Origin: Candidatus Acidiferrales bacterium
GTDB taxonomy: Bacteria; Acidobacteriota; Terriglobia; Acidiferrales; UBA7541
Length of the DNA stretch: 52,126 nt
Assembly (NCBI GenBank): GCA_031296075.1
Contig: JARLGK010000049.1
Span: forward strand, 1 to 52,126
Reading direction: 5' to 3'
Made by a program: the position numbers and the translations under genes. The notes beneath the pieces were generated by a model, which saw nothing but the letters and a program-made list of their open reading frames with translations, ran no database searches and was not told where the DNA came from. Position 1 is the first letter of the stretch. Every line of letters starts with the position of its first letter. Shown here one piece after another: positions 1 to 10,987 of this stretch.

Positions 1-3000
1 CAGCTTGATGACGCCGGGAGGAAGTTCGTCGCCCTTGCGCAGCTTTTCCTTGCGCTCCTCGGTAATCTTGCGCAGCACGTCGATCTGCCGCGAGGTCATC
101 TCCTCGATCTCGTCAATTTTCTCGATGAGGAGAGGATCCTTGTCCGCCAGGCGCAGCCGCTTGAGATTGCGCGTGGCGATCTTCTCGATGATGTCGCGCG
201 TCAGCTCGGTGCCCTTGTTGATCAGGCGCTTGTTGGTCTTTTCGTCGTGCAAGTCGGCGGTCAGTTCCTTGCCTTCCAGCAGCGCGGAAAGGCGCTTCAA
301 TCGCTCGTCGGTGAGGATGCGGATTTCGTCCGACAAGTTCTTTTCGAGCTTGAACACCTGCGCGGCCTCGATGGCCTTGTGGCGTTCGTCTTTTTCGGCG
401 CCCTTGCGGCAGAAGATTTTCACGTCGACGACGGTGCCCTCGATGCCCGGCGGGCAGTAGAGCGAAGCGTCGCGTACGTCACCGGCCTTCTCGCCGAAAA
501 TCGCACGGAGAAGTTTTTCTTCCGGCGTCAGCGTGGTTTCGCCCTTCGGCGTCACTTTGCCGACTAGAATGTCGCCCGGCTTGACGGTCGCGCCGATGCG
601 AATCACGCCGCTTTCGTCCAGGTTGCGGAGAAAACTTTCGTTGATGTTGGGGATGTCACGCGTGATTTCCTCGGGACCGAGTTTCGTATCGCGCGCCTCG
701 ATTTCGTACTCTTCGATGTGAATCGAGGTGTAGTAGTCGTCTTTGACCAGCTTTTCGCTGACCAGAATCGCGTCCTCAAAGTTATACCCGCGCCATGGCA
801 CGAAGGCGACCAGGACGTTGCGTCCCAGCGCCAGCTCGCCGCGGTCGGTGCAAGGACCATCCGCCAGTACCTGGCCCTGCTTCACGCGGTCTCCCGCGCG
901 AACCAGCGGCTTCTGGCTGATGCAGGTGTTCTGGTTCGACCGCTTAAACTTCGTAAGCAGATAAATGTCCGACCCGACTTCACGGCTCAACACTCCGGAC
1001 TGGTCCGATTCCACGCGCACGATCACGCGCTCGGAATCCACCTGGTCCACGATGCCGTCGCGTCGGCAGACGATCACGGCGCCGGAATCGCGCGCAGTGA
1101 CTCGCTCCATCCCGGTGCCGACCAGCGGAGCCTCTCCCTTGATGAGCGGCACGGCCTGGCGCTGCATGTTCGAGCCCATCAACGCGCGGTTGGCGTCGTC
1201 GTTCTCAAGAAACGGAATCAAGCTCGCGGCCACCGACACCAGCTGCTTCGGCGACACGTCGATGTAGTCCACCTCTTCGCGGCTCTTCAATACGAAGTTA
1301 CCGGCTTGGCGGCAGTTGACGAGGTCCGTCGTGATTCGCAGTTTCTCGTCGAGCGAGGCGTTGGCCTGCGCGACGACGTAGCGATCCTCTTCCCACGCCG
1401 ATAGGTAGAAGCAGTGCGGTTGCACCACAATCCGCTTTCGCTTCAGCTCCTCGTTCGTCTCTTCGACTTTGTCCTTCTCGACGATCTCGCCGGCCTTGAA
1501 TTCGCTGTCTCCCGAATTGACCACCTGCACGAAGTCGATCACGCGCCCACCCTTGACCTTGCGGTAGGGCGACTCGATGAAGCCGAATTCGTTGATCCGC
1601 GCATAGCAGGAAAGCGAGCTGATCAATCCGATGTTCGGCCCTTCCGGCGTCTCAATCGGGCAAATGCGTCCGTAGTGCGTGGGGTGAACGTCGCGAACTT
1701 CGAATCCCGCGCGCTCACGGGAAAGACCGCCGGGACCCAGAGCCGAAAGCCGGCGCTTGTGGGTGATTTCGCTGAGCGGGTTCGTCTGGTCCATGAACTG
1801 CGAAAGCTGCGAACTCCCGAAAAACTCGCGGATCGCGGCCATCACGGGCTTTGCGTTCACCAGGTCGTGCGGCATGGCCGTGGACATTTCCTGGTACACG
1901 GACATCTTTTCCTTGATCGCGCGTTCCATGCGGACCAGGCCGATGCGGAACTGGTTTTCGAGCAGCTCGCCTACGGCGCGGACGCGGCGGTTGCCGAGAT
2001 GGTCGATGTCGTCGACCGACCCGACGTTCTTGCGCAGCTTCAGCAAATACTTTATTGCAGCGACGAAATCGGAGGGATCGAGCGTCCGCTTTTCGAGCGG
2101 CGTCTCCAGGCCCAGTTTGATGTTGAATTTCAGCCGGCCCACTTTGCTGAAATCGTACTTGCGGGCGTCGAAGAACATGCCATTGAATAGCGCCGTCGCG
2201 GTTTCGAGCGTCGGCGGATCGCCGGGACGCAGCTTGCGGTAGATTTCGATCAGCGCTTCCTTCGGCGTGTGGACGGTGTCCTTTTCCAGCGTGCGCGAAA
2301 CGATGATGCCGACGTCGTCGCGGTCCGGGAAACAGACATCCACTTCCGTGATTCCAGCCTCGCCGATGGCGGTCCACATTTCGGGCGTGAGCGGCTTGTT
2401 CGCTTCGAGCAGCACTTCGCCGGTCTGCCGGTTCACCAGCTCGCCGACCGTGACTGCGCCCTCGAGATCGGCGACGCCGACTTCGACCTGCGTCACGCGC
2501 GCCTTCACCAGTTCCTTATAGAGCGCCTCGCTGACGCGCTTGTGCGCGCCCACCAGCGCCTCGCCCGACTTCGGATGCTTGATCTCCTTCGTGAGCTTGC
2601 GGTCAATCAATCCTTCCGACGCGTTCCAGAAGAGATCGCCGCCCTTCAGCGAGATACGCTCGACCTGGAAGAACGTGCGCAGGACATCCTCATTCGACTT
2701 GATTCCCAGCGCGCGCAGAAAAATCGACCCGAGAAATTTGCGTTTGCGGTCAATGCGCACGTACAAAATGTTCTTTGTGTCGTACTCGAATTCGACCCAC
2801 GAGCCGCGATACGGAATGATCTTGCCCAGGAAGTAGCTGCGGTTGTTCGCCGTCTCGAAGAAAACGCCGGGCGAGCGGTGCAGCTGGCTGACGATCACGC
2901 GTTCCGTGCCGTTGATGATGAACGTGCCGTTCTCCGTCATCAGCGGGATGTCGCCGAAGAAAACTTCTTGTTCCTTGATGTCGCGGATGGATTTCGCGCC

Positions 3001-3537
3001 GGTGTCGGGGTCCTTGTCGTAAATCGTCAGGCGGATGGTGACCTTGAGCGGCGCGGAATAGGTCATGCCGCGCTCCTGGCACTCGTTCATGTCGTACTTC
3101 AGCTGCAACGTGACCGGATCGCCGCACTTGTTGCAGAATGTCGGCGTGTTCTTGTTGAACGTGCCGCACTTCGAGCACAGCACGTCACCCGTCTTGTACG
3201 GGTTCGTGACCACCGACGCGCCGCAACTCCGGCAGGTGGCGCGCAGATGGTGCAGCCCGCGCAGGTGCCCGCACTTGCACTCCCAGTTGCCAATCGCATA
3301 GTCCACGAAATCCAGCTGCGACAGCCCGCGGAAATCCTGGATCGGGAAAACGGAAGAGAATACTGACTGCAAGCCCGTGTCTTCCCGCTCGCTCGGCAAC
3401 AGATCCATCTGCAGGAAGCGCTGATACGACTTCTTCTGGACGTCAATCAGGTTCGGAATCTGGACCGTCGTTTGAATCTTGGCGAAGTCCAGGCGTTCCC
3501 GTTCCCGCATGACGCGATTACCGTTACGATGACTCAT
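1..3537 (-). CDS. rpoB: RNA polymerase beta subunit, partial (C-terminus beyond the left edge)
   Basis: Catalytic beta subunit of RNA polymerase. The ATG at 3537 has an AAGGGGA ribosome site about 6 nt upstream, and the frame stays open for 1179 codons to the window edge. It breaks off at GVIKL, just before the conserved block that leads to GDKMAGRHGNKG, so roughly 300 C-terminal residues are missing. Landmarks include [20 protein letters not shown], the rifampicin region with [20 protein letters not shown] followed by [12 protein letters not shown] (a wild-type-like, sensitive pattern), and a [12 protein letters not shown] segment before a long helical insertion. Between [11 protein letters not shown] (ending near residue 85) and [11 protein letters not shown] (from 146) lies an extra segment with one CxC and three CxxC pairs (C87/89, C102/105, C121/124, C135/138), which looks like a double zinc ribbon. 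It follows rplL after 165 nt. Identity is certain; the role of the insertion is unknown. Confidence 0.97.
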   Translation of the reverse strand, partial: MSHRNGNRVMRERERLDFAKIQTTVQIPNLIDVQKKSYQRFLQMDLLPSEREDTGLQSVFSSVFPIQDFRGLSQLDFVDYAIGNWECKCGHLRGLHHLRATCRSCGASVVTNPYKTGDVLCSKCGTFNKNTPTFCNKCGDPVTLQLKYDMNECQERGMTYSAPLKVTIRLTIYDKDPDTGAKSIRDIKEQEVFFGDIPLMTENGTFIINGTERVIVSQLHRSPGVFFETANNRSYFLGKIIPYRGSWVEFEYDTKNILYVRIDRKRKFLGSIFLRALGIKSNEDVLRTFFQVERISLKGGDLFWNASEGLIDRKLTKEIKHPKSGEALVGAHKRVSEALYKELVKARVTQVEVGVADLEGAVTVGELVNRQTGEVLLEANKPLTPEMWTAIGEAGITEVDVCFPDRDDVGIIVSRTLEKDTVHTPKEALIEIYRKLRPGDPPTLETATALFNGMFFDARKYDFSKVGRLKFNIKLGLETPLEKRTLDPSDFVAAIKYLLKLRKNVGSVDDIDHLGNRRVRAVGELLENQFRIGLVRMERAIKEKMSVYQEMSTAMPHDLVNAKPVMAAIREFFGSSQLSQFMDQTNPLSEITHKRRLSALGPGGLSRERAGFEVRDVHPTHYGRICPIETPEGPNIGLISSLSCYARINEFGFIESPYRKVKGGRVIDFVQVVNSGDSEFKAGEIVEKDKVEETNEELKRKRIVVQPHCFYLSAWEEDRYVVAQANASLDEKLRITTDLVNCRQAGNFVLKSREEVDYIDVSPKQLVSVAASLIPFLENDDANRALMGSNMQRQAVPLIKGEAPLVGTGMERVTARDSGAVIVCRRDGIVDQVDSERVIVRVESDQSGVLSREVGSDIYLLTKFKRSNQNTCISQKPLVRAGDRVKQGQVLADGPCTDRGELALGRNVLVAFVPWRGYNFEDAILVSEKLVKDDYYTSIHIEEYEIEARDTKLGPEEITRDIPNINESFLRNLDESGVIRIGATVKPGDILVGKVTPKGETTLTPEEKLLRAIFGEKAGDVRDASLYCPPGIEGTVVDVKIFCRKGAEKDERHKAIEAAQVFKLEKNLSDEIRILTDERLKRLSALLEGKELTADLHDEKTNKRLINKGTELTRDIIEKIATRNLKRLRLADKDPLLIEKIDEIEEMTSRQIDVLRKITEERKEKLRKGDELPPGVIKL

Positions 3538-3644
3538 GGACCATCCCCTTCAGGGCTACGCCGAAGTCGGCAGTGCGGATAGACACCCGCCCCGCCGGTC
3601 CGGGAAGGACAACTTTTGAGGTTCTATAATCCAAAATAGCGCGT

Positions 3645-3660
3645 GCCCGCTGTGGCGGGC
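3645..3660 (-). terminator. Hairpin between rplL and rpoB, possible attenuator
   Basis: GCCCGC-CACA-GCGGGC is a perfect 6-bp GC stem with a 4-nt loop. It lies 42 nt after the rplL stop, and ACGCGCTATTTT follows it on the transcript. In many bacteria the rplL-rpoB gap holds a partial terminator or processing hairpin that lowers rpoBC expression relative to L7/L12. That role is inferred from position and structure only; the T-run is short. Confidence 0.45.
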
Positions 3661-3702
3661 GAATTCCTTTGCAGCCGGCACGTGACCGTTTGCAAGCTGC
3701 CG

Positions 3703-4092
3703 CTACTTGATATCGACCTTGGCCCCGGCGTCTTCGAACTTCTTCTTGATCGTGGCCGCCTCGTCCTGGTTGATGCCCTCTTTCACCGTCTTCGGCGCAC
3801 CGTCCACCAGGTCCTTGGCTTCCTTCAAGCCCAGGCTGGTGACTTCGCGGACAGCCTTGATCACGTTGATTTTGTTCGCGCCGACTTCGGTGAGGACGAC
3901 GGTGAACTCCGTCTTTTCCTCCGCCGCGCCGCCTGCCGCGCCCGCGCCTGCTGCACCGCCCGCCATCATCACTGGCGCCGCAGCAGCCGCCGAGACTCCG
4001 AAGGCCTCTTCCATCTTCTTGACCAGATCGGAAGCCTCGAGCAGCGTCAGACCCTTGATTTCTTCCAGTATCGTTTCCACTTTGCTAGCCAT
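3703..4092 (-). CDS. rplL: 50S ribosomal protein L7/L12
   Basis: Stalk protein of the large subunit, which recruits the translational GTPases. It is 129 residues, the usual length. An N-terminal dimerisation helix ([20 protein letters not shown]) is followed by an Ala/Gly-rich hinge (about residues 33-60) and a C-terminal domain with the factor-binding signature [20 protein letters not shown]. The ATG at 4092 is chosen because AGGAGG lies upstream; the longer TTG start at 4113 would overlap that site. The gene follows rplJ after 53 nt, the standard L10-L7/L12 pair, and precedes rpoB. Confidence 0.97.
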   Translation of the reverse strand: MASKVETILEEIKGLTLLEASDLVKKMEEAFGVSAAAAAPVMMAGGAAGAGAAGGAAEEKTEFTVVLTEVGANKINVIKAVREVTSLGLKEAKDLVDGAPKTVKEGINQDEAATIKKKFEDAGAKVDIK

Positions 4093-4145
4093 TGCCGTGT
4101 CTATCCTCCTCAAGATGAAGAACCAAAAAAGACGAAATAACTTCT

Positions 4146-4718
4146 TTACTGAGCCGCTTCAGGCGCCGGCGCGTTTTCCGGTGCTGCGCCGCCCCCTCCA
4201 AATTTGTTGGCCTTCACCGCTTCGCTCGTGACCACCGCGAGATTTCGCGGCACCGCCGCCAGCACCGTCGCCACGCGTTGCGCCGGAGCGTTTAGCATGA
4301 ACATGATCTTGCTGATCAGCTCTTCCTTGCTCGGCAGCAGCGCGAGCTGATTGATCTCCTGAATCGAAACTACGCGCCCTTCAACCCACCCGGCGCGGAA
4401 CTGAAACGCCGGAACGTCCTTGGCGACCTTGGTCAGGATCTTCGCAAGCGCCACCGGGTCGGTCTTCGTGTACGCGATCGAATTCGTGCCCTTCAGGCCC
4501 TTGAGCAGCCCTTCGGCTGGCGTGCCTTCACCGGCGCGTTGCGCCACCGTGTTCTTCACCACCTGATAGTGGCCGCCCACGGCTTCCACCGACCGCCGCA
4601 GCTTGGTGTCCTGCTCGACTGTGATTCCCTGAAACGTCGAAAGAATTACCGTCGAAACCGTCGCGAGCTGCGCGCGAAGCTCATCGGCCTGCGTTTTCTT
4701 TTCGGCCTTCTTCTTCAT
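4146..4718 (-). CDS. rplJ: 50S ribosomal protein L10
   Basis: L10 anchors the L7/L12 dimers to the ribosome at the base of the stalk. The protein has 190 residues. The N-terminal RNA-binding domain carries the typical [12 protein letters not shown] and [20 protein letters not shown] segments. A long C-terminal helix follows ([20 protein letters not shown] and the [15 protein letters not shown] stretch), where L7/L12 dimers dock. The tail is Gly/Ala/Pro-rich and slightly longer than usual (about residues 172-190). It lies 39 nt downstream of rplA and upstream of rplL. In other bacteria the L10-L7/L12 complex represses its own mRNA leader; the short gap here leaves little room for a separate leader. 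Confidence 0.96.
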   Translation of the reverse strand: MKKKAEKKTQADELRAQLATVSTVILSTFQGITVEQDTKLRRSVEAVGGHYQVVKNTVAQRAGEGTPAEGLLKGLKGTNSIAYTKTDPVALAKILTKVAKDVPAFQFRAGWVEGRVVSIQEINQLALLPSKEELISKIMFMLNAPAQRVATVLAAVPRNLAVVTSEAVKANKFGGGGAAPENAPAPEAAQ

Positions 4719-4757
4719 AATGCCGAGCTCCCCTTGTCCACTTGTTACCCTAACTTG

Positions 4758-5480
4758 TTACGCCGCGACCGGCGTGGCCGATTCCGCCTCGGTGTGGTCG
4801 ATCAGGATCCCCGGACCCATTGTCGAGGTGAGCGTGATCTTCTTGATGTACTTCCCCTTCGCCGCGGATGGCCTCGCCTTCACCACCGCTTCCAGCAGAG
4901 CATGGGCGTTATCCGCCAGGCTTTTCGCCGGAAAACTGATTTTCCCGATGGGCGAATGGATCAGCCCGGTCTTGTCCAGACGAAATTCCACTTTGCCGGC
5001 CTTGATTTCTTTCACGGCCTTGGCAACATCGAACGTTACCGTGCCGGTTTTCGGATTCGGCATCAGGCCGCGCGGGCCTAGCACTTTTCCGAGGCGCCCG
5101 GCGGACTTCATCATGTCCGGCGTGGCGATCACGGCTTCGTAATCCGTCCAGCCTTCCGTGATCTTCTGGACCATATCGTCGCCGCCCACGAAATCCGCGC
5201 CGGCGTCCTGCGCCTCTTTCACTTTTTCGCCGCTTGCGATCACCAGCACGCGCTTCGATTTTCCGAGGCCGTGCGGCAGCACCACCGTGCCGCGCACCAT
5301 TTGGTCCGATTGCTTGGAATCCACGCCCAGGTTCAGCACGAGCTCGACCGTCTCGTCGAACTTCACGAAGTGCGCCTTGCGAAGCAGTTCCGCGGCTTCT
5401 TCCAGCTTGTATGGGCGCGCTTCGACCAGCTTCCGTGCGCGATCAATATTCTTTCCACCGACTCTTGCGCTGCGGCCCAT
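4758..5480 (-). CDS. rplA: 50S ribosomal protein L1
   Basis: L1 forms the mobile stalk at the E site and in many bacteria also represses the L11-L1 mRNA. It has 240 residues; the usual length is about 230. Domain I carries [20 protein letters not shown] and [20 protein letters not shown]. The central domain has [20 protein letters not shown]. The C-terminal part holds the RNA-binding [16 protein letters not shown] signature. The start lies 11 nt after the rplK stop, so the two are co-transcribed. No unusual residues were noticed. Confidence 0.97.
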   Translation of the reverse strand: MGRSARVGGKNIDRARKLVEARPYKLEEAAELLRKAHFVKFDETVELVLNLGVDSKQSDQMVRGTVVLPHGLGKSKRVLVIASGEKVKEAQDAGADFVGGDDMVQKITEGWTDYEAVIATPDMMKSAGRLGKVLGPRGLMPNPKTGTVTFDVAKAVKEIKAGKVEFRLDKTGLIHSPIGKISFPAKSLADNAHALLEAVVKARPSAAKGKYIKKITLTSTMGPGILIDHTEAESATPVAA

Positions 5481-5491
5481 CGGTTCTCCTC

Positions 5492-5920
5492 TTACTCCGT
5501 CACTTCGATGCCCATGTTGCGGGCCGTGCCCATGATTGAACGTACGGCGGCATCGAGATTCGTCGTATTCAGGTCGGGCAATTTCTGCTTGGCGATCTCC
5601 ACAACCTGCTTGTGCGAAAGCTTCGCCACCTTGTTTCGGTTCGGCTCCGGCGATCCCTTCACGATTCCCGCGGCGCGCTTCAGGAGCTCGGAAGCCGGAG
5701 GTGTCTTCAGGATGAACGTGAACGTCCGGTCGCTGTAGATCGTCACCAGCACGGGAATGATCATCCCGTCCGGCTCTTTCGACGTCTTGGCGTTGAACTG
5801 CTTGCAGAAATCCATGATGTTGACGCCGTGCGGCCCCAAAGCCGTACCCACGGGCGGTGCTGGCGTCGCCTTTGTCGCCGGCAATTGCAGCTTCACCATC
5901 GCTTGAACTTTTTTCGCCAT
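5492..5920 (-). CDS. rplK: 50S ribosomal protein L11
   Basis: L11 binds the GTPase-associated centre of 23S rRNA and is needed for stringent-response sensing. It has 142 residues, the canonical length. The N-terminal domain shows [20 protein letters not shown] and [15 protein letters not shown]; the C-terminal rRNA-binding domain shows [19 protein letters not shown] and [16 protein letters not shown]. Family members usually read '[12 protein letters not shown]' here, so [12 protein letters not shown] is a mild variant. It follows nusG by 9 nt and precedes rplA by 11 nt. Confidence 0.97.
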   Translation of the reverse strand: MAKKVQAMVKLQLPATKATPAPPVGTALGPHGVNIMDFCKQFNAKTSKEPDGMIIPVLVTIYSDRTFTFILKTPPASELLKRAAGIVKGSPEPNRNKVAKLSHKQVVEIAKQKLPDLNTTNLDAAVRSIMGTARNMGIEVTE

Positions 5921-5929
5921 CTAGGTTCC

Positions 5930-6484
5930 TTAAGCTACCTTTTCTACCTGCGCGAAATCCAATTCCACGGGTGTCGCCCGGCCAAAAATCGTCACCGAAA
6001 CCTTCAGCGTGCTGCGGTCCGCGTTCACTTCCTCGACCTCGCCCGTGAAATTCGCAAACGGGCCTTCGCCGATGCGGACTTTCTCGCCGCGCTCAAACGA
6101 AAGTTTCGGCTTGGGCTTTTCCGCGGTGGTCGTCGCCCGGTTCAAAATGTTCTGCACCTCTTCTTCGGTCAGCGGCGAAGGCATCTGCCCAGAGCCTACG
6201 AATCCGGTCACCTTCGGCGTGGACCGCACGACGTGCCATGTATAGTCGTCCATGTCCATCTCGACCAGCACGTACCCCGGATAACACATCCGCGGGGAAA
6301 CCACTTTCTTGCCGCCGCGCACCTCAACCACCGATTCGGTCGGAATTACGACTTGGCCGATCTTGTCCGACAGGCCAAACGCCTGCACGCGGCCTTCGAG
6401 GCTCTCCTTCACCTTCTTCTCGAACCCCGAGTAGGTGTGGACGATGTACCACTGCTTTGCCGTAACGTCGTTCATCTCAGTCAT
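5930..6484 (-). CDS. nusG: Transcription termination/antitermination factor NusG
   Basis: NusG binds the polymerase clamp helices and links elongation to Rho, S10 and the ribosome. It has 184 residues. The N-terminal NGN domain begins [20 protein letters not shown], contains the PTE...RGGKK signature and ends near [14 protein letters not shown]. The C-terminal KOW domain carries [20 protein letters not shown] and ATPVELDF. Two ATGs are possible (6484 and 6475), and a 13-nt tandem duplication, ACTGAGATGAA(T/C)G, spans both. It lies directly downstream of secE, the usual pairing. Confidence 0.96.
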   Translation of the reverse strand: MTEMNDVTAKQWYIVHTYSGFEKKVKESLEGRVQAFGLSDKIGQVVIPTESVVEVRGGKKVVSPRMCYPGYVLVEMDMDDYTWHVVRSTPKVTGFVGSGQMPSPLTEEEVQNILNRATTTAEKPKPKLSFERGEKVRIGEGPFANFTGEVEEVNADRSTLKVSVTIFGRATPVELDFAQVEKVA

Positions 6485-6502
6485 TCATCTCAGTCGTGCG
6501 TC

Positions 6503-6799
6503 TCAATTGTGCCGAAAATATCCGTTCACGATCACGTACAAACGGCTGAAAACCAGGTCCGTAATCCAGAAATACACGCCAAAGAAAGCCACAGTCACGG
6601 TAACAACAATCGTTGTGGACCATACATCCAGGCGCGACGGCCAATTGACCTGCCGCATTTCCACGCGCACGTCGTGGAGATAGCTCCGAAAGTTCTTCCA
6701 CGTCGCGCCGAGCTTCCCTACCGGCTCCATCAGCGAAAACCCGCTTACGTTGCGGTCGTTTTCGCGCTCTTCCCGGTTTGTCTTTATCGCGTCTGCCAT
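6503..6799 (-). CDS. secE: Preprotein translocase subunit SecE
   Basis: SecE clamps the SecY channel in the inner membrane. With the ATG at 6799 the protein has 98 residues; a GTG at 6811 would add four. A hydrophilic amphipathic segment, LMEPVGKLGATWKNFRSYLH, leads into the signature RVEMRQVNWPSRLDVWSTT. One transmembrane helix follows (TIVVTVTVAFFGVYFWITDL), ending with a short tail. This single-span form is typical outside enterobacteria. It sits between tRNA-Trp and nusG, a widely conserved arrangement. Confidence 0.95.
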   Translation of the reverse strand: MADAIKTNREERENDRNVSGFSLMEPVGKLGATWKNFRSYLHDVRVEMRQVNWPSRLDVWSTTIVVTVTVAFFGVYFWITDLVFSRLYVIVNGYFRHN

Positions 6800-6841
6800 T
6801 TTGCTGCCCACTCGCTCTTGCTATCCCCGCCGCCAAAAAAC

Positions 6842-6916
6842 TGGCAGGGGAGGAGGGATTCGAACCCCCACTCTCGGTTTTGGAGACCGATGGTCTACCG
6901 TTGAACCTACTCCCCT
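6842..6916 (-). tRNA. trnW: tRNA-Trp (CCA anticodon)
   Basis: It folds as a full cloverleaf. The acceptor arms are AGGGGAG and CTCCCCT, with discriminator G and an encoded CCA end. The D arm is GGTT/GACC. The anticodon stem TCGGT/ACCGA encloses CTCCAAA (anticodon CCA). The T arm GGGGG/CCCTC encloses TTCGAAT. The gene lies just upstream of secE within the str-to-rpo block, where many bacteria carry tRNA-Trp. Confidence 0.96.
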
Positions 6917-6975
6917 GAAATTTCGGGCTGAAGCCCGAAATTTCACCCTGAGCCCGCTTTTCAGGGCGAAGGGTG
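6917..6975. repeat. Two adjacent palindromes upstream of tRNA-Trp
   Basis: 6917-6944 is GAAATTTCGGGCT-GA-AGCCCGAAATTTC, a perfect 13-bp inverted repeat abutting the tRNA 5' end. 6944-6975 is a second nested inverted repeat, with CACCCT/AGGGTG outside and GCCC/GGGC inside. They could be a terminator for the upstream genes, tRNA processing signals or REP-like intergenic elements; the sequence does not decide. Confidence 0.7.
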
Positions 6976-7245
6976 AATTTCGCGTTGAAACTTGGCGATT
7001 AGCTCCAATTTCTTCTCTCGCCGCCAACCCTTGATCTCCGCTTCGCGACCACGGGCCAAACCCTCACTCGCGTGCTCTTCTTGCCAAACCAATTTCACCG
7101 GGCGCCGCAATGCCGTGTGTCTCGATCCAACTCCCCAGTTGTGCTTCTTGGCTCGCTCATTCGGATCCTTCGCCGCACCGACGTACAACGAGTCGTCGCT
7201 ACACTAAAGCATGTAGCAAAACCAAATCTGGGTGCCGCTTTCCAT
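6961..7245 (-). pseudogene. GIY-YIG endonuclease-like gene with an in-frame amber stop
   Basis: Reading from an ATG at 7245 gives MESGTQIWFCYML, a TAG at 7204-7206, then CSDDSLYVGAAKDP and NERAKKHNWGVGSRH, continuing to 6961. The pattern WFCYML-x-CSDxSLYVG-(x)n-R-(x)n-HN matches the small standalone GIY-YIG family (UPF0213/YhbQ type, usually 80-100 residues). The stop replaces the residue between YML and CSD, so the first GIY-YIG strand is cut off. The remaining 75-codon frame can start only at an internal TTG (7188), which would lack half of the catalytic core. Downstream family residues (RRPVKLVWQEE, GREAEIKGW) are intact, so the lesion looks recent, or it could be a base-call error. It lies between rpmG and tRNA-Trp inside an otherwise essential operon. 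Confidence 0.75.
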
Positions 7246-7289
7246 CTCAATTGCGCCAACCCTTCGAGCCGACACCGTCGGCTCTCAGG

Positions 7290-7314
7290 GTGAATCCGGC
7301 TACGCCGGATTCAC
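7290..7314 (-). terminator. Palindrome overlapping the rpmG stop codon
   Basis: GTGAATCCGGC-TAC-GCCGGATTCAC is an 11-bp perfect stem with a 3-nt loop, and its arm includes the rpmG stop codon (7311-7313). No clear T-run follows, so this is either a weak or Rho-type terminator, an mRNA-stabilising hairpin or a mobile palindromic repeat. The core GGCTACGCC recurs in the palindrome at 40683-40705. Confidence 0.5.
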
Positions 7315-7460
7315 TTCACCTCTTTGTGCGCGGTATGCTTCCGGCACGTATTGCAAAATTTCTGTGTTTCCAACCGGTCCGTATGCTTCTTCCGGTTCTT
7401 GGTGGTCGTGTAGTTTCGGTTTTTGCAATCGTTGCACTGCAATGTGATTATTTCTCGCAT
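7311..7460 (-). CDS. rpmG: 50S ribosomal protein L33
   Basis: Small large-subunit protein of 49 codons. It begins [20 protein letters not shown], continues [20 protein letters not shown] and ends KHTAHKEVK. Two CxxC pairs (C9/C12 and C36/C39) make it the zinc-binding form of L33. The ATG at 7460 lies only 6 nt after the tuf stop, so it is co-transcribed with tuf. The tuf/rpmG/trnW/secE/nusG order is common. Confidence 0.94.
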   Translation of the reverse strand: MREIITLQCNDCKNRNYTTTKNRKKHTDRLETQKFCNTCRKHTAHKEVK

Positions 7461-7466
7461 GGTCGT

Positions 7467-8654
<1,188 letters not shown>

Positions 8655-8705
8655 GTCTCTCTCCGCTCTAGTAGCGTTCGATGATGAACTTGAATTTCAA
8701 GCCGT

Positions 8706-10970
8706 TCACTTCTTAGCCTTAACGCCATTCACGTTGCCGATGATCTCTTCCGAAATATTCGGAGGCGCCTGCTGGTAGTGCGAAAAATGCATCGTAAAAC
8801 TGCCGCGGCCCTGCGTTCGGCTGCGAATATCGGTCGCATAGCCGAACATCTCGGCCAGCGGAACCTGTACGTTGATAATCTCGCTTCCGGAACGCGATTC
8901 CCGGCCCTGCAATTGCCCGCGCCGCGAGTTCAAATCGGAAATCACCGGCCCCATGTAATCTTCCGGAACCACCACTTCCACGCGCATGATCGGCTCAAGC
9001 AGCCTCGGGCTCGCTTTGCGGCATGCTTCCTTGAACGCCATCGAGCCTGCAATCTTGAACGCCATTTCCGAGCTGTCCACGTCGTGATAGCTGCCGTCAA
9101 TCACCATGACGGCAACGTCCACCATTTCGTATCCGGCGAGAACGCCGCTATCCATCGCCTCTTTAATTCCGTTTTCAATCGGAGGCACAAATTCCCTTGG
9201 GATCGAACCACCCACTAGCTTGTCGATGAACAGTAGGCGATGTTCCTTGTCGAAGCGCCACTTGCCGCCCTTCCCCGCAACCTGCTTGGCAAGCTCGTCG
9301 AGCTCGTCGGTGGACATGTCGTGCATGTCCTCGTGTCCCGAGCCCGGCAGTGGCTGCACGATCAGTTTCACGTGGCCGTACTGCCCGCGCCCACCCGACT
9401 GCTTGATGTGCTTGTGCTCCCCTTCCGCGGCCTTGATGATCGTCTCGCGATACGCTACCTGCGGCCGGCCCACATTTGCCTGCACGCCGAACTCGCGCAT
9501 CATGCGATCCACGATGATTTCAAGGTGCAGCTCGCCCATTCCTTCAATCAGCACCTGACCCGTGTCGTGGTCGGTGTGGACGCGGAACGTCGGATCTTCC
9601 TGCGCCAGTTTTCCAAGCGCGGTGCCCATTTTTTCCTGGTCGACTTTGGTCTTGGGTTCGATCGCTACGGAAATGACGGGGGCGGGGAAATCGATGTTTT
9701 CAAGGACGATGGGCTTTTCTTCATCACACAACGTATCGCCGGTCGTTACGTTCTTCAGGCCGACGCACGCAGCGATGTCGCCCGCTTCAACCGATTCGAT
9801 TTCCTCGCGCTTGTTTGCGTGCATGCGCAGCAGGCGGCCCATGCGCTCGCGCACTTTTCTCGTCGAATTGAAAACCGACTGCCCGGTCTTCAGCACCCCT
9901 GAATAGACTCGGATGTAGGTCACATGGCCGACAAACGGATCGGTCATGATCTTGAAAGCCAGCGCCGCAAAAGGTTGCTCGTCCGCTGCGCGGCGTAGTT
10001 CCGCGTCGTTTCCGTCAAGCGTCGTGCCCTCGATCGGCGGGACGTCCATCGGCGACGGCAGATAATCAATTACCGCGTCGAGCAGCGACTGCACGCCCTT
10101 GTTCTTGAACGCCGAACCCGCAATCACCGGCACCAGCTTCAGCGCGATCGTCGAACGGCGCAGCGAAGCTCGCAGCTCGGCGGGCTCCAGCTTGTGCTGC
10201 TCGAGATATTTGGTGAGGATGGCGTCGTCATGCTCGGCGATGTACTCGACCACCTTTTCGCGATGTTCTTTGTAAAATTCCGGGCTGAGCGCCGCGGCTT
10301 TCACGGCCTTTTCCACTTCCGGTCGCGTCTTCAGAAACTCCGCGTCCCAGAGTTTTTCAAGCGGCAGGATTTCGTATTCCGCGCCCAGAGTCTCATCCTT
10401 CCAGATGATGGCGCGCTCCTCGATAAAATCGATAATTCCGATGAAATTGTCTTCGCGTCCGATGGGGTAAGTGATTGGCACGGGGTGGGCCGAGAGCCTC
10501 TGGCGCATCGAGCGAATCGAATGATCGAAGTCGGCGCCGATGCGGTCCATTTTGTTGATGAACGCGATGCGCGGCACGCGGTACTTATCCGCCTGTCGCC
10601 AGACCGTTTCAGACTGCGGCTGCACGCCCGCAACCGCGTCAAAGACCGCGACCGCGCCGTCGAGCACGCGAAGCGATCGCTCGACTTCCACCGTGAAGTC
10701 CACGTGTCCCGGCGTGTCGATGATGTTGATGCGATAGGTCTTGTCGAAGCGCTTCCAGGAAGTCGTGGTTGCCGCGGACGTGATCGTGATTCCGCGCTCC
10801 CGCTCCTGCTCCATCCAGTCCATGACCGTGGTGCCTTCGTGCACCTCGCCAATCTTGTAGGTCACACCCGTATAAAAAAGAATGCGCTCGGTGCAGGTGG
10901 TCTTCCCCGCATCGATGTGCGCCATGATCCCGATGTTGCGGATCTGATCGAGTTGTACTTGGCGTGCCAT
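8706..10970 (-). CDS. fusA: Translation elongation factor G with a domain IV insertion
   Basis: Ribosomal translocase GTPase. The ATG at 10970 gives [20 protein letters not shown], the classic EF-G start, 17 nt after rpsG; the open frame further upstream is not homologous. G motifs are HIDAGKTT (18-25), RGIT (59-62), DTPGH (85-89), NKMD (139-142) and GSAF (285-288). At 754 residues it is about 50 longer than common EF-G (about 700). Two regions account for this: a charged extension around 215-270 in the G' domain, and about 27 extra residues at roughly 541-580 in domain IV, between HVKLIVQP and [15 protein letters not shown]. All other signature blocks ([18 protein letters not shown]) are intact, so it should be functional. 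A specialised paralogue is possible, but its place in the str operon favours the housekeeping gene. Confidence 0.96.
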   Translation of the reverse strand: MARQVQLDQIRNIGIMAHIDAGKTTCTERILFYTGVTYKIGEVHEGTTVMDWMEQERERGITITSAATTTSWKRFDKTYRINIIDTPGHVDFTVEVERSLRVLDGAVAVFDAVAGVQPQSETVWRQADKYRVPRIAFINKMDRIGADFDHSIRSMRQRLSAHPVPITYPIGREDNFIGIIDFIEERAIIWKDETLGAEYEILPLEKLWDAEFLKTRPEVEKAVKAAALSPEFYKEHREKVVEYIAEHDDAILTKYLEQHKLEPAELRASLRRSTIALKLVPVIAGSAFKNKGVQSLLDAVIDYLPSPMDVPPIEGTTLDGNDAELRRAADEQPFAALAFKIMTDPFVGHVTYIRVYSGVLKTGQSVFNSTRKVRERMGRLLRMHANKREEIESVEAGDIAACVGLKNVTTGDTLCDEEKPIVLENIDFPAPVISVAIEPKTKVDQEKMGTALGKLAQEDPTFRVHTDHDTGQVLIEGMGELHLEIIVDRMMREFGVQANVGRPQVAYRETIIKAAEGEHKHIKQSGGRGQYGHVKLIVQPLPGSGHEDMHDMSTDELDELAKQVAGKGGKWRFDKEHRLLFIDKLVGGSIPREFVPPIENGIKEAMDSGVLAGYEMVDVAVMVIDGSYHDVDSSEMAFKIAGSMAFKEACRKASPRLLEPIMRVEVVVPEDYMGPVISDLNSRRGQLQGRESRSGSEIINVQVPLAEMFGYATDIRSRTQGRGSFTMHFSHYQQAPPNISEEIIGNVNGVKAKK

Positions 10971-10987
10971 GTTCGAATCGATTGCCG

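Noticed and set aside
1414-3366. Plus-strand frames opposite rpoB (258 and 365 codons)
   Set aside because: RpoB on the minus strand is certain; the opposite frames have no recognisable domains.
6470-6495. 13-nt tandem duplication at the nusG start as a regulatory switch
   Set aside because: It merely duplicates the start region; no frame or ribosome-site effect can be supported.
7204-7206. TAG recoding (pyrrolysine or suppressor) in the GIY-YIG gene
   Set aside because: No Pyl genes or amber-suppressor tRNA seen; a point mutation or base error is simpler.
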